Below, piece by piece: positions 1 to 8,751 of a DNA stretch of 64,000 nt. How positions within the stretch are numbered: the first letter of the stretch is position 1; each line of letters opens with the position of its first letter. The stretch comes from Modicisalibacter radicis (GTDB lineage: Bacteria > Pseudomonadota > Gammaproteobacteria > Pseudomonadales > Halomonadaceae). The DNA is taken from NCBI RefSeq assembly GCF_900961225.1, contig NZ_CAAHFN010000142.1, positions 118,516 to 182,515 on the forward strand. The letters run 5' to 3'. The translations under genes were made by a program, and so were the position numbers. The notes below the pieces were generated by a model. The model searched no databases. It was not told the origin of the DNA and worked only from the letters and a program-made list of their open reading frames with translations.

Positions 1-1193
1 CCGTCGAGGGTTACGAAGCCATCAGACAGTGGCGCGAAGGCGTCTCGCGGCCGATGACCGTCTACCTGGCGGTGCCGGCGGCCATCTACGGCGATATCTG
101 CGCCAACCTGGCGGCCAGCGACAGTCTCGACGATGAGTCGCGGGTGGTGGTCGAGAAGCCGATCGGTTACGACCTGGAGTCCTCGCAGGCGATCAACGAC
201 GCCATCGGCAAGGTCTTTCCCGAGGAGCGGATCTATCGCATCGACCACTACCTGGGCAAGGAGACCGTCCAGAACCTGATCGCGCTGCGTTTCGCCAACC
301 CCCTGTTCGGCAACCAGTGGAACCAGAACCAGATCTCCCATGTCGAGATCACCGTCGCCGAACAGGTGGGCATCGAGGGCCGCTGGGGCTATTTCGACAA
401 GGCCGGCCAACTGCGCGACATGGTCCAGAACCACCTTCTGCAACTGCTCTGCCTGATCGCCATGGACCCGCCGTCGAACCTCGACGCCGATGCCATCCGT
501 GACGAGAAGGTCAAGGTGCTCAAGGCGCTCAAGCCGTTCTCGCGGGACAGCATCGGTCGCGATGTGGTCCGCGGCCAGTACACCGACGGTTCGATCGACG
601 GCAAGAGCGTGCCGGGTTATCTCAACGAGGAGGGCGCGGACACCGAGAGCCGCACCGAAACCTTCGTCGCGATGAAGACCGAAGTCGCCAACTGGCGCTG
701 GGCCGGCGTGCCGTTCTATCTGCGGACCGGCAAGCGCATGCCCGACAAGCTGTCGCAGATCATTATCCATTTCCGTCAGCAGCCGCACTACATCTTCGAC
801 CCGGACCAGCGTGACCTGGCGGCCAACAAGCTGATCATCCGGCTGCAGCCCGAAGAGGGCATCGCCCTGCAGGTGCTGACCAAGGATGGCGGGCTCGACA
901 AGGGCATGCGGCTGCGTCCCGGGCCGCTGCACCTGGACTTCAACAGCGCCTTCCCCAAGACGCGCATTCCCGATGCCTACGAACGCCTGCTGCTCGAGGT
1001 GATGAAGGGCCAGCAGTACCTGTTCGTGCGGCGCGACGAGATCGAATATGCCTGGCGCTGGTGCGACAAGCTGGTGGCGGGCTGGGCCGAGCGCGATATT
1101 CCGCCGCGGCGCTACCCGGCGGGTTCGTGGGGCCCGGTGGCGTCGATCGCCATGATCACCAAGGATGGCCGCAGCTGGTACGAGGATTATTGA
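1..1193 (+). CDS. zwf: Glucose-6-phosphate 1-dehydrogenase, 5'-truncated by the window edge
   Basis: Oxidises glucose-6-phosphate to 6-phosphogluconolactone with NAD(P)+, the entry step to the Entner-Doudoroff and pentose phosphate routes; cytosolic. The reading frame is already open at base 3, so the true start lies outside the window and the ATG at 54 is internal. The active-site motif RIDHYLGKE (about 235-263) and the upstream EKPIGYDL segment are diagnostic of the family. About 100 N-terminal residues, including the Rossmann dinucleotide motif, are missing. The stop is 3 bases before the pgl ATG, so the two are co-transcribed with eda. Identification is secure; only the start is unknown. 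Confidence 0.97.
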   Translation, partial: VEGYEAIRQWREGVSRPMTVYLAVPAAIYGDICANLAASDSLDDESRVVVEKPIGYDLESSQAINDAIGKVFPEERIYRIDHYLGKETVQNLIALRFANPLFGNQWNQNQISHVEITVAEQVGIEGRWGYFDKAGQLRDMVQNHLLQLLCLIAMDPPSNLDADAIRDEKVKVLKALKPFSRDSIGRDVVRGQYTDGSIDGKSVPGYLNEEGADTESRTETFVAMKTEVANWRWAGVPFYLRTGKRMPDKLSQIIIHFRQQPHYIFDPDQRDLAANKLIIRLQPEEGIALQVLTKDGGLDKGMRLRPGPLHLDFNSAFPKTRIPDAYERLLLEVMKGQQYLFVRRDEIEYAWRWCDKLVAGWAERDIPPRRYPAGSWGPVASIAMITKDGRSWYEDY

Positions 1194-1196
1194 CCG

Positions 1197-1868
1197 ATGA
1201 GTGCAAGCACGCCGCGCGAGCAACTCGCCGCGCAACTCTGTGAAGCGGTGGCCAGTGCGCTGGCCGCGGATCTCGAGAATAACGAGCGGGCCTTGCTGGT
1301 GGTCTCGGGGGGCTCGACGCCGGTGCCGTTCTTCACGCGCCTGGCGAGCATCGAGCTGCCCTGGTCGCGCATCGACGTGACACTGGCCGACGAGCGCTGG
1401 GTCGCCGAGGATGCCGACGACAGCAACGCCCGGCTGGTCCGCGAGCACCTGCTGCAGGGGCCGGCCGCGGCGGCCAGCTTCTGCCCGTTGACCAGTGACG
1501 ACTCGACCCCCGAGCTGGGCGTCGAGTCGGTGGCCGGTCGGGTCGCCGATCTGCCCTGGCCGGCCAGCGTGGTGGTACTCGGCATGGGCGGGGACGGACA
1601 CACCGCTTCGTTGTTTCCCGATAGTGGCGAACTCGGCCTGGCCCTGACCAGCGACGAACCGCTGGTCGCCGTGCGCGCCCCCAGCGTGCCGCAGCCGCGG
1701 ATCACCCTGAGCGCCGGCCGCCTGCATCAGGCACGTCGCCATATCCTGCACATCGTCGGCGACGAAAAGCGCAGTGTGCTGGCGCGCGCCATGGCCGGCG
1801 ACGATGCCCGAGAGCTGCCCATCCGCGCCTTTCTGGCCTGCCCGTTGGCGGTCTACTGGGCGCCCTGA
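1197..1868 (+). CDS. pgl: 6-phosphogluconolactonase (DevB/SOL type)
   Basis: Hydrolyses 6-phosphogluconolactone made by Zwf to 6-phosphogluconate. The 223-residue length fits the DevB family. Visible family signatures are the N-terminal VVSGGSTP phosphate-binding loop (about residue 36), LADERWV near residue 63, and GMGGDGHTASLFP near residue 130. The gene starts 3 bases after the zwf stop and is followed 22 bases later by eda. The three genes therefore form a compact glucose-to-KDPG unit feeding the Entner-Doudoroff pathway. Confidence 0.95.
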   Translation: MSASTPREQLAAQLCEAVASALAADLENNERALLVVSGGSTPVPFFTRLASIELPWSRIDVTLADERWVAEDADDSNARLVREHLLQGPAAAASFCPLTSDDSTPELGVESVAGRVADLPWPASVVVLGMGGDGHTASLFPDSGELGLALTSDEPLVAVRAPSVPQPRITLSAGRLHQARRHILHIVGDEKRSVLARAMAGDDARELPIRAFLACPLAVYWAP

Positions 1869-1890
1869 ACCGATTTTGCTGGAGCCTGAC

Positions 1891-2550
1891 ATGAGCAATG
1901 AAAAGCAGTTGCCTTCGACCCGGACCACCGAACTCGACAGCATCTGTCAGAAGGCGTCGGTGATTCCGGTGCTTACCATCGAGCGTCTCGAAGATGCCGT
2001 GCCGTTGGGCCGCGCGCTGGTGGAGGGCGGGCTGCCGGTACTCGAGATCACCCTGCGCACCGACTGTGCGCTGGATGCCATCGCCCGCATGCGCAAGGCG
2101 TTGCCCGGGGCCAGCATCGGCGCCGGCACCGTGCTGACGCCGGCCCAGTATCGCCGGGCCGAGCAGCTCGGTGTCGATTTCGTGGTCACTCCCGGGGCTA
2201 CCGATGCACTCTACCGGCATGGCGTGAGCAGCCCGGTACCGATGCTGCCGGGGGTTGCGACGATCTCCGAGCTGATGAACGGCTGGCAGTACGGCTACCG
2301 GCGTTTCAAGTTCTTCCCGGCCGAATCCAGCGGCGGGGCGGCGGCGATCAAGGCGTTCGGTGGGCCGATTCCCGAGGCGCGTTTCTGCCCCACCGGCGGC
2401 GTGACCCCGGAGAACGCCGAGGAGTACCTGAAACTGGCCAACGTGATGTGTGTCGGCGGTTCCTGGGTGACGCCCAGGGAGCTGGTCGAGGCCGGCGACT
2501 GGGCGGGTATCGAGGCGCTGGCCCGCGAGGCCGCTGAGCGCTTCGGATAA
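1891..2550 (+). CDS. eda: KDPG/KHG aldolase (2-dehydro-3-deoxy-phosphogluconate aldolase)
   Basis: Cleaves KDPG to pyruvate and glyceraldehyde-3-phosphate, the last Entner-Doudoroff step. The chosen ATG at 1891 follows a GGAG at 1881 and gives 219 residues, normal for Eda; an upstream in-frame ATG at 1774 lies inside pgl and is rejected. Family motifs: VIPVL near the start, LEITLRT (strand with the catalytic Glu), GAGTVLT, and FKFFPAE, which carries the Schiff-base lysine. Edd is not in this window, so it is either encoded elsewhere or lies upstream of zwf. An intrinsic terminator follows. Confidence 0.96.
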   Translation: MSNEKQLPSTRTTELDSICQKASVIPVLTIERLEDAVPLGRALVEGGLPVLEITLRTDCALDAIARMRKALPGASIGAGTVLTPAQYRRAEQLGVDFVVTPGATDALYRHGVSSPVPMLPGVATISELMNGWQYGYRRFKFFPAESSGGAAAIKAFGGPIPEARFCPTGGVTPENAEEYLKLANVMCVGGSWVTPRELVEAGDWAGIEALAREAAERFG

Positions 2551-2893
2551 GCCGGGCGTCTGCTCGCTGCCGCCGCAGGCAGCGGGCCTGCTTCTCTCTC
2601 GACAGTCCGTGCTGTCGTTCGACCCGCCGTCCTGGTGGGTCTTTTTTATCCGGCGCTTTTCCGGGACGATCGAGGCCCGGCATTGCGCGAAGCGCGCCGG
2701 CCCGGCAGGCCATCAGCCGCTTCGGCCAGTGCAGTCACGGTGGCTCTCCAAGGCCTGTTTGGCTGTACAGGCGGCTGATAAGCTTTACTCGTTTACGAGC
2801 CGGCGTGGGCAAGCCATCGGCATCGGGACGTATGGGCCATGGCGCGTACGTGAATGTCGGCAACCCGCGAAGCGACCTCAACGGAGTAGGTTA
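2551..2893. other. Intergenic region between eda and the DUF938 gene (343 bp)
   Basis: Holds the eda terminator (2621-2647) and, presumably, the promoter of the methyltransferase gene. No coding signature is seen. The long frame that runs through it toward 2894 reads as arginine-rich low-complexity sequence with no family resemblance. Confidence 0.6.
2621..2647 (+). terminator. Intrinsic terminator after zwf-pgl-eda
   Basis: An 8-bp stem (GACCCGCC paired with GGTGGGTC, one G-U pair) with a short GTCCT loop is followed directly by six T residues. It lies 70 bases past the eda stop and closes the operon. Confidence 0.85.
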
Positions 2894-3520
2894 ATGCACA
2901 GTGATGACAGCACGGGCGACGCGCGGCTTTTCAGCCCGTCCGTGGCGCGCAACCGCGAACCGATTCTCGAGGTTCTCGTGACGGCACTGGACGGCGCGAA
3001 GCAGGTGCTCGAGATCGCCAGCGGCAGCGGCGAGCATGCCGTCCATTTCGCCGCGGCCCTGCCGGAGGTGCAGTGGCGGCCCAGCGATCCCGAACCCCAG
3101 GCGCGGGCGTCGATCGCCGCCTGGCGCGACGCGGCGGAACTCGACAACCTTGCTTCGCCCGTCGAGTTGAACGTGCTGGAACGCCCCTGGACCGTGCCGG
3201 ACTTCGATGCGCTGGTGGCCATCAACATGCTGCACATCGCCCCCTGGGAGGCGACCGAGGCGCTGCTCGGCGAGGCCGGGGCGCGCTTGCCCGACGGCGG
3301 GGCGCTGTTCCTCTATGCCCCCTTCCTGCGCGATGGCGTGCCTACGGCACCCAGCAATGCCGCTTTCGATGCCGATCTGCGTCGCCGCGATCCGAGCTGG
3401 GGCATTCGCTCGCTGGAAGCGATCCGTACCCTGGCCCGGGCCAACGGCCTGTCGATAGAGCGCATCGTCGAGATGCCGGCCAATAATCTCAGCGTGGTGC
3501 TGCGTCGCCGGACAGCTTGA
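2894..3520 (+). CDS. DUF938 SAM-dependent methyltransferase-like protein
   Basis: Predicted cytosolic class I methyltransferase of the DUF938 family; substrate unknown. The ATG at 2894 follows a GGAG (2882-2885) and gives 208 residues, typical for DUF938. The glycine-rich SAM loop VLEIASGSGEHAVHFA lies near residue 38. The N-terminal FSPSVARNREPI segment and the later NMLHIAPWE motif are characteristic of this family. The longer in-frame extension back to 2609 runs over the eda terminator and is not coding. It stands alone, with a small zinc-ribbon gene about 100 bases downstream. Confidence 0.85.
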   Translation: MHSDDSTGDARLFSPSVARNREPILEVLVTALDGAKQVLEIASGSGEHAVHFAAALPEVQWRPSDPEPQARASIAAWRDAAELDNLASPVELNVLERPWTVPDFDALVAINMLHIAPWEATEALLGEAGARLPDGGALFLYAPFLRDGVPTAPSNAAFDADLRRRDPSWGIRSLEAIRTLARANGLSIERIVEMPANNLSVVLRRRTA

Positions 3521-3626
3521 AGGGGGCTGCGTCGCCGGGCGGCTTGATAAATCCGCCGATACCCCAAAGACTAGGGGCAGCGGCCGCAATGTGGCCGATC
3601 GTGCAACATCAATGGAGTGAGTGCCG

Positions 3627-3860
3627 ATGACCAGTAACGATCTATCCGAAGATTTCCGCATGCCGGTGGCCTGCCCCAAGTGCGGTAGCCACCTGATGCG
3701 CGTCTCCGAGGTTCACAACCCGGACGACAAGGTGTTCTGCGCGTCATGCAACGCCTACATCTGCCTCTATCACGAAGCGCAGCAGATCATGGAAAAGGGA
3801 CCCGGCAGCGAAAGCGAGGCGATGCTCGAGAAAGCAGTCAACGCCGATCACAAGCGCTGA
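3627..3860 (+). CDS. Small zinc-ribbon protein, function unknown
   Basis: A 77-residue protein with two cysteine pairs, CPKC near residue 16 and CASC near residue 38, which would make one treble-clef or rubredoxin-like zinc ribbon. A short basic and acidic tail follows. The ATG at 3627 is preferred over a GTG at 3621 because GGAG at 3614 is properly spaced from it. No enzymatic motif is present. It is probably monocistronic and converges on the PhoH-like gene. A nucleic-acid or protein-binding role is a guess from the fold only. Confidence 0.75.
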   Translation: MTSNDLSEDFRMPVACPKCGSHLMRVSEVHNPDDKVFCASCNAYICLYHEAQQIMEKGPGSESEAMLEKAVNADHKR

Positions 3861-3871
3861 GCTACGAGCCA

Positions 3872-3893
3872 CGAGCACGCCGTAGCGTGCTCG
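3872..3893. terminator. Perfect hairpin between convergent genes
   Basis: A 9-bp perfect stem (CGAGCACGC with GCGTGCTCG, loop CGTA) lies between the stop of the zinc-ribbon gene and the stop of the PhoH-like gene. It has no T run on either side, so termination is only a plausible role. Confidence 0.4.
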
Positions 3894-3934
3894 CAGACGG
3901 GGTCCATCGCACAGGCTTGCGTGCCCTGCGCGGT

Positions 3935-5347
3935 TTACAAAAGCTCCTCGGCGGCCAGCGCCAGGCGCGAGCGCTCCACGCTCTTGAGCGTGACGTGCCC
4001 GGCGTGGGGCCAGTCGCGGAAGCGTTCGACCAGTGCCGCCATGCCGCAGGTGTTGGCGGTGAGGTAGGGGGTGTCGATCTGGCCGACGTTGCCCAGACAG
4101 ACGATCTTGGTATTGCGGCCGGCCCGCGAGACCAGCGCCTTGAGTTGCTTGGGGGTGAAGTTCTGGGCCTCGTCGATGATCAGGAAGGTGTCGTTGAGGG
4201 TGCGTCCGCGCATGAAGGTCGGCGAGCGTATCTGCACCCGTGAGCCGATCAGCTGGCGCGTGGCGCCTTCGCTCCAGCTCGAGGTGCCATCCTTCTCGTC
4301 GCGCAGCAGGTTGTCCATGTTGTCGTGGAAGGCGCCCATCCAAGGCCCCATCTTCTCCTCTTCGGTACCGGGCAGGAAGCCGATGTCCTCACCCATCGGG
4401 ATCGGCGCCCGGGTGAACACGATGCGCTCGAAAAGCTTGCTGTCCAGCGTCTGCTGGAAGGCGGCGGCCAGCGTCATGTAGGTCTTGCCGGTGCCGGCGT
4501 TGCCGGCGATGCTGACCAGGTCGATCTCCGGGTCCATCAACAGGTTGAGGGTGAAGTTCTGGCGGCTGTCGTGGGCGTGCACGCCCCACACGCCAGCGTG
4601 GTGACGGTAGTTGGTCAATAGCTGGAGGCGCGCCGAATGGGGCGCCACTTCGCGGACGATGGCCTCGAAATCGGCGCCGTTGTCGCTGTCCGAAACCAGC
4701 ATGCCGACGTGCCAGTCGGCCGGTATGGCGCCGTTGAGGCGATAGAAGGTGTGGTGGTCGATACGCTCGACGGCGACGTCGACGTTCAGCGATTCCCAGA
4801 GTCCGGCGCCGTCGCGGCCGGCCTGGGCATAGACCTTGGCGCCCTCGATCATCGCGTCGCTGTCGCTGAACACACGGTCGTTGAGATAGTCCTCGACCGG
4901 CACGTTCAGGGCCGCGGCCTTGACCCGCAGGTTGATGTCCTTGGTGACCAGGATCACCGAGGCGTCGGGGCGTTCGTCGCGCAGCCGGCAGGTCTCCGCC
5001 AGGATACGGTTGTCGGGGCTGTCCTCCAGGTGATCGAGGGGCTTGAGGTCGTTGTAGCACAGAAAGCGCAGGCGGCCGCTGTGGCCATAAGCATCGGTCA
5101 GCGGGATGCCGCGGCTGATCTCGTCGAAGCTGACCCGGGATGTGAGCTCGGAGAGCGTACGGCTGATCTGGCGGGCGGTGCGGGCGATCTCGCGGATGCC
5201 GTTCTTGTGCTTGTCGAGTTCCTCGAGCACGGTCATCGGGATGACCACGTCGTGTTCCTCGAACTGGTAGAGCGCGGTGGGGTCGTGAATCAGGACGTTG
5301 GTGTCGAGTACGTAAAGGCGGGTCGCTTTCTTGTCGATCAGAACCAT
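3935..5347 (-). CDS. PhoH-like ATPase with N-terminal PIN domain (YlaK type)
   Basis: A 470-residue protein with an N-terminal PIN-type ribonuclease fold (YVLDTNVLIHDP near residue 12) and a C-terminal PhoH P-loop ATPase. The Walker A is AGNAGTGKT and the Walker B is FLIIDEAQN. The family is associated with RNA metabolism; in mycobacteria the PIN-PhoH protein acts as an RNA helicase/RNase. The ATG at 5347 is chosen because a GAGGAG stands 9 bases upstream; the TTG two codons earlier is less likely. Probably monocistronic. Confidence 0.9.
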   Translation of the reverse strand: MVLIDKKATRLYVLDTNVLIHDPTALYQFEEHDVVIPMTVLEELDKHKNGIREIARTARQISRTLSELTSRVSFDEISRGIPLTDAYGHSGRLRFLCYNDLKPLDHLEDSPDNRILAETCRLRDERPDASVILVTKDINLRVKAAALNVPVEDYLNDRVFSDSDAMIEGAKVYAQAGRDGAGLWESLNVDVAVERIDHHTFYRLNGAIPADWHVGMLVSDSDNGADFEAIVREVAPHSARLQLLTNYRHHAGVWGVHAHDSRQNFTLNLLMDPEIDLVSIAGNAGTGKTYMTLAAAFQQTLDSKLFERIVFTRAPIPMGEDIGFLPGTEEEKMGPWMGAFHDNMDNLLRDEKDGTSSWSEGATRQLIGSRVQIRSPTFMRGRTLNDTFLIIDEAQNFTPKQLKALVSRAGRNTKIVCLGNVGQIDTPYLTANTCGMAALVERFRDWPHAGHVTLKSVERSRLALAAEELL

Positions 5348-5525
5348 CGGCAAGTACTCCTCGAATTGACGGCAGGTTCGACGCTGGCAGTGGTCGGTTA
5401 CATGACGGTGACAACGAACCAGGCGTGGCTACGTTCGGCCTCACTTCCTGAGCGTAATGTCGCGGACCTCCTGTTGGCGGGTCGGAAAAGGCGGGGAGCC
5501 TGTCGTTTCAAGATGAACCGAGTTG

Positions 5526-5554
5526 GCGTGGAACGCCAGCCCGGCGTTCCACGC
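5526..5554 (-). terminator. Strong hairpin downstream of the metallothionein gene
   Basis: A perfect 12-bp inverted repeat (GCGTGGAACGCC / GGCGTTCCACGC, loop AGCCC) begins 46 bases past the metallothionein stop on the minus strand. It lacks a clear U tract, so it could be a terminator, an mRNA-stabilising hairpin or a small intergenic repeat. Confidence 0.5.
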
Positions 5555-5600
5555 TAATGTCGCTGTCTGAACGGATCGGTCGTGGCCGCAAGAGGGTGGG

Positions 5601-5780
5601 TCAGGTCTTGATGCCGCCCCAGCCGTGCTCGTGGCAGTCGCACTTGGGGTCCTGGCAGGGCCGGCGGTCGTCGTGGGCCGTCGCGCAGGCCGTGCAGCAA
5701 TAGTAGCGCCCGTTGACGGGGATCGCCGTGTCGGGCACAGGGCAATCGCAGTGGGGGCACTCGCATATCCTTGAGGGCAT
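5601..5780 (-). CDS. Bacterial metallothionein (SmtA/PmtA-like), 59 residues
   Basis: Small cysteine- and histidine-rich metal-sequestering protein. The frame reads MPSRICECPHCDC, then GRYYCCTACATAH, then CQDPKCDCHEHG, giving ten cysteines in 59 residues. That is the CxCxxCxC ... YCCxxCA ... CxxxxCxC pattern of cyanobacterial and pseudomonad metallothioneins. It should bind Zn, Cd or Cu in the cytosol. A good ribosome site (GGAGG, about 5 bases upstream of the ATG at 5780) supports translation. It diverges from the histidine kinase gene. It is easily missed because of its length. Confidence 0.85.
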   Translation of the reverse strand: MPSRICECPHCDCPVPDTAIPVNGRYYCCTACATAHDDRRPCQDPKCDCHEHGWGGIKT

Positions 5781-5915
5781 GTTTTCCTCCTTCCCTAGCG
5801 TGCGATAAGGTCATTGTAGTCACGCCGCCGCCGCTTCCCAATACGTCGGCTATCAAGCTTTCGCCTTCCGGTCCGATAATCAGGACACAGTCGTTATTCT
5901 TCCCAGGAGTCCTTC

Positions 5916-8312
5916 ATGGACCATCGTCCAGCGGCTAAGCCCGATATTCCGGCCATTGACGAGGCCGAGCGTCTCGCGGCGCTGGCCCGCTACGAGATCC
6001 TCGATAGTGTCGCCGAGGAGGAATTCGATGCGATCACGCGTCTGGCGGCACAGCTCTGCGACGTACCCATCGCATTGATTTCGCTGGTCGATGCCCATCG
6101 ACAGTGGTTCAAGAGTTGTGTCGGCCTCGATGCGCAGGAGACCCCGCGCGAGCATTCGTTCTGTACTTATGCCATTGTCACTGACGAACTGATGGAGGTG
6201 CCCGATGCGCATAAGGACGCACGTTTCGCCGATAATCCTCTGGTCGTTGGTGAGCCCCATATTCGCTTCTATGCCGGTATGCCGCTGGTGGTCGCCGGAG
6301 GGCATCGCCTGGGTACCTTATGTGCAATCGACTCGCGCCCACGGTGCCTCGACGACGGCCAGCGCCGGGCGCTCGAGGACCTGGCGCGGCTTGCCGTACG
6401 ACTGATCGAGCAACGGCTGCAAACGCGCCATGCGCAAGCGCGCGAGGCATTGCTCGATAGTCTACTCGAGTCGATGCCGGCGGGTATCGTCGCCAGCGAC
6501 GCCGAGGGGGGCTTGAGCCTGTTCAATTCCCGCGCTCGCGGCTGGCACGGCGGTGACCCGCTATCCATGCCGCCCGAGCAGTGGGCCGCCTGCTTCAACC
6601 TTTTCGAGGCGGATGGCGAGACGCCGTTGGCGCTCGAGCGTATTCCGTTGAGGGCTGCCTGGAAGGGCGAAACGGTGCGTGATCAGGAGATTTGCATCAA
6701 GGCCGACGGGCAGCCGTTGCGATGGGTAACCTGTAACGGTCAGGCGTACTTCGACGAGGCCGGCAAGCGTCTTGGAGCCGTGGTGACGATGCACGATATC
6801 ACCGAACGCCAACGCTATGAGCAGCAGATCATTGATATGCGTCGCCGTCTCCAGGCGGTGATCGATGCCTCCACCGAAGTGGCGATCATCGCCACCGACC
6901 CTAGCGGGGTGATCACGTTGTTCAATACCGGGGCGGAACGACTGTTGGGTTACGCCTCCGATGAGGTGGTTGGCCACTATACCCCGCTCACGTTTCACCT
7001 CCCCGAGGAGATCGAGCGCCACGCCGCCGAACTCTCCGAACGCTACGGCGTGCCCGTGAGCGATTTCGAAGTGTTTACTGCCCGAGCGCTGCGCGGTGAA
7101 CCGGAAAGTGGCGACTGGACCTACGTCGAACGAGATGGCGGTCATCGCCAGGTGCGGTTGGTAATCAGCGCGATACTCGATTACGCCGGACTGATCGATG
7201 GCTTCCTCGGCGTCGCCATTGACCGCAGCCAATTGCAGGCGATGGAGCAGGAACTGAAGATCAGAGAAGAGCAATTCCGCACCGCGTTTGATACCGCCCC
7301 CCAGGGCATGGCGCTGGTCTCGCTGGAAGGCCAGTTCCTTGAGGTCAATCGGACCCTATGTACCATGTGGGGGTATGAACGAGATGAATTGCTGGCAACC
7401 GATTTCCAGACGTTGACCCACCCCGACGATCTGGCCTCGGACCTGGATCTGGTCGGCCAGCTTATTCGTGGAGAGATTCCGCAATATCAACTGCTCAAGC
7501 GCTACTTCACCCATGACGAGAGCATGTTCTGGGGACTGCTGTCGGTTTCGCTAGTGCGTGATTCCGCTCAGCATCCGCGGTACTTCGTCGCACAGATTCA
7601 GGATGTTACCGAACAACGTCAACTCGATCGGCTGAAAAGCGAGTTCGTCGCCGTGGTCAGTCACGAACTGCGTACCCCGCTGACATCGATCAAGGGGGCG
7701 CTGTCGTTGGTCAACAATGGGGTGCTGGGTGAGGTGCCCTCGACCATGAGCGAAATGCTGAGTGTGGCCGAACGCAATACCGAGCGCCTGGGCCACCTGG
7801 TCAATGATCTGCTCGACTGGGAAAAGCTCGCCGCCGAGCAATTGGCCTTCGATTTCAGGACCCATGATCTGCATACGTTGCTCGAGGATGGCTTGGCCAG
7901 CAACCATGGGTATGCAGAAAGCTATGGCGTGCAACTGGTGCTGGTCGGTGATGCCAATGTGAAGGTCGAGGTCGATAGCCTGCGCTTCGGTCAGGTGCTG
8001 GCCAATCTGTTGTCCAACGCCATCAAGTTCTCGCCGCTCGGCGAGCGGGTGACCGTGAGCTATGGCGTTGTCAGCGAGCGGGTCGTCGTCGAGGTTTCGG
8101 ACCATGGCCCGGGTGTGCCTGAAGCTTTCCAGGGGCGGCTATTCCAGCATTTCGCCCAGGCCGAAGGTGGCAACACCCGTCGTCAGGGTGGGACTGGATT
8201 GGGGTTGGCGATTTCCAAGCAATTGGTCGAGCATATGGATGGCAACATCGGCTTCGATTCCACTATCGGCGAGGGCACTCGCTTCTGGTTTGATCTGCCG
8301 CTGGCCGGATAA
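5916..8312 (+). CDS. GAF/PAS sensor histidine kinase
   Basis: A 798-residue kinase without predicted transmembrane segments. An N-terminal GAF domain (about 25-165) is followed by three PAS domains (about 175-300, 315-440, 450-570). A HisKA domain follows with the phospho-accepting His583 in VSHELRTPLTSIKG, then a HATPase_c domain with N, G1 and G2 boxes (NLLSNAIKFSP, DHGPGVP, GTGLGLAIS). There is no receiver domain. The ATG follows an AGGAG at 5903. It is the first gene of a three-gene phosphorelay unit, with a separate receiver and an Hpt/GGDEF protein next. The sensed signal cannot be read from sequence; GAF and PAS suggest a soluble redox, light or ligand input. Confidence 0.92.
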   Translation: MDHRPAAKPDIPAIDEAERLAALARYEILDSVAEEEFDAITRLAAQLCDVPIALISLVDAHRQWFKSCVGLDAQETPREHSFCTYAIVTDELMEVPDAHKDARFADNPLVVGEPHIRFYAGMPLVVAGGHRLGTLCAIDSRPRCLDDGQRRALEDLARLAVRLIEQRLQTRHAQAREALLDSLLESMPAGIVASDAEGGLSLFNSRARGWHGGDPLSMPPEQWAACFNLFEADGETPLALERIPLRAAWKGETVRDQEICIKADGQPLRWVTCNGQAYFDEAGKRLGAVVTMHDITERQRYEQQIIDMRRRLQAVIDASTEVAIIATDPSGVITLFNTGAERLLGYASDEVVGHYTPLTFHLPEEIERHAAELSERYGVPVSDFEVFTARALRGEPESGDWTYVERDGGHRQVRLVISAILDYAGLIDGFLGVAIDRSQLQAMEQELKIREEQFRTAFDTAPQGMALVSLEGQFLEVNRTLCTMWGYERDELLATDFQTLTHPDDLASDLDLVGQLIRGEIPQYQLLKRYFTHDESMFWGLLSVSLVRDSAQHPRYFVAQIQDVTEQRQLDRLKSEFVAVVSHELRTPLTSIKGALSLVNNGVLGEVPSTMSEMLSVAERNTERLGHLVNDLLDWEKLAAEQLAFDFRTHDLHTLLEDGLASNHGYAESYGVQLVLVGDANVKVEVDSLRFGQVLANLLSNAIKFSPLGERVTVSYGVVSERVVVEVSDHGPGVPEAFQGRLFQHFAQAEGGNTRRQGGTGLGLAISKQLVEHMDGNIGFDSTIGEGTRFWFDLPLAG

Positions 8313-8352
8313 CAATAGGCGCGTATGGGCCTGGTGGCCCGTGGGAGAAAGC

Positions 8353-8751
8353 ATGGCAGTATTGCAAAGGGTGCTGCATGTCGATGATGACGAGTCGATC
8401 AGTGCGATTACCCGGATTGCGTTGGAAAGCATCGGCGGCCTGCAGGTGCTCAGCTGTAACAGCGGGCGTGTGGCCGTCGAGCAGGCGGCGGCGTTCAGCC
8501 CGGATCTGCTGTTGATCGACGTGATGATGCCCGACATGGATGGCCCCGCCACACTGGCCGCCCTTGCCGAGGTCGTCGCTCTTGACGGCGTCCCCGTGGT
8601 ATTCATGACCGCCAAGACCCAGCCGGGCGATCATCAAGAATATATCGACCTGGGAGCTACGGCGGTGATCGTGAAACCGTTCGACCCGATGGCCTTGGCG
8701 GGAAAACTCGAATCGATCTGGACAGACTTTCATGGATCACAATCCGGTTGA
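8353..8751 (+). CDS. Single-domain response regulator (CheY-like receiver)
   Basis: A 132-residue stand-alone receiver. The acidic pocket is HVDDDE near residue 10, the phospho-acceptor is Asp56 in LLLIDVMMPDMDG, and the conserved lysine is Lys108 in IVKPFDP. No output domain follows. The ATG at 8353 is chosen because it begins the receiver fold; the frame upstream is kinase-overlapping sequence. It ends 20 bases inside the next gene. The gene order kinase, receiver, Hpt suggests it passes phosphate between them. Confidence 0.9.
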   Translation: MAVLQRVLHVDDDESISAITRIALESIGGLQVLSCNSGRVAVEQAAAFSPDLLLIDVMMPDMDGPATLAALAEVVALDGVPVVFMTAKTQPGDHQEYIDLGATAVIVKPFDPMALAGKLESIWTDFHGSQSG

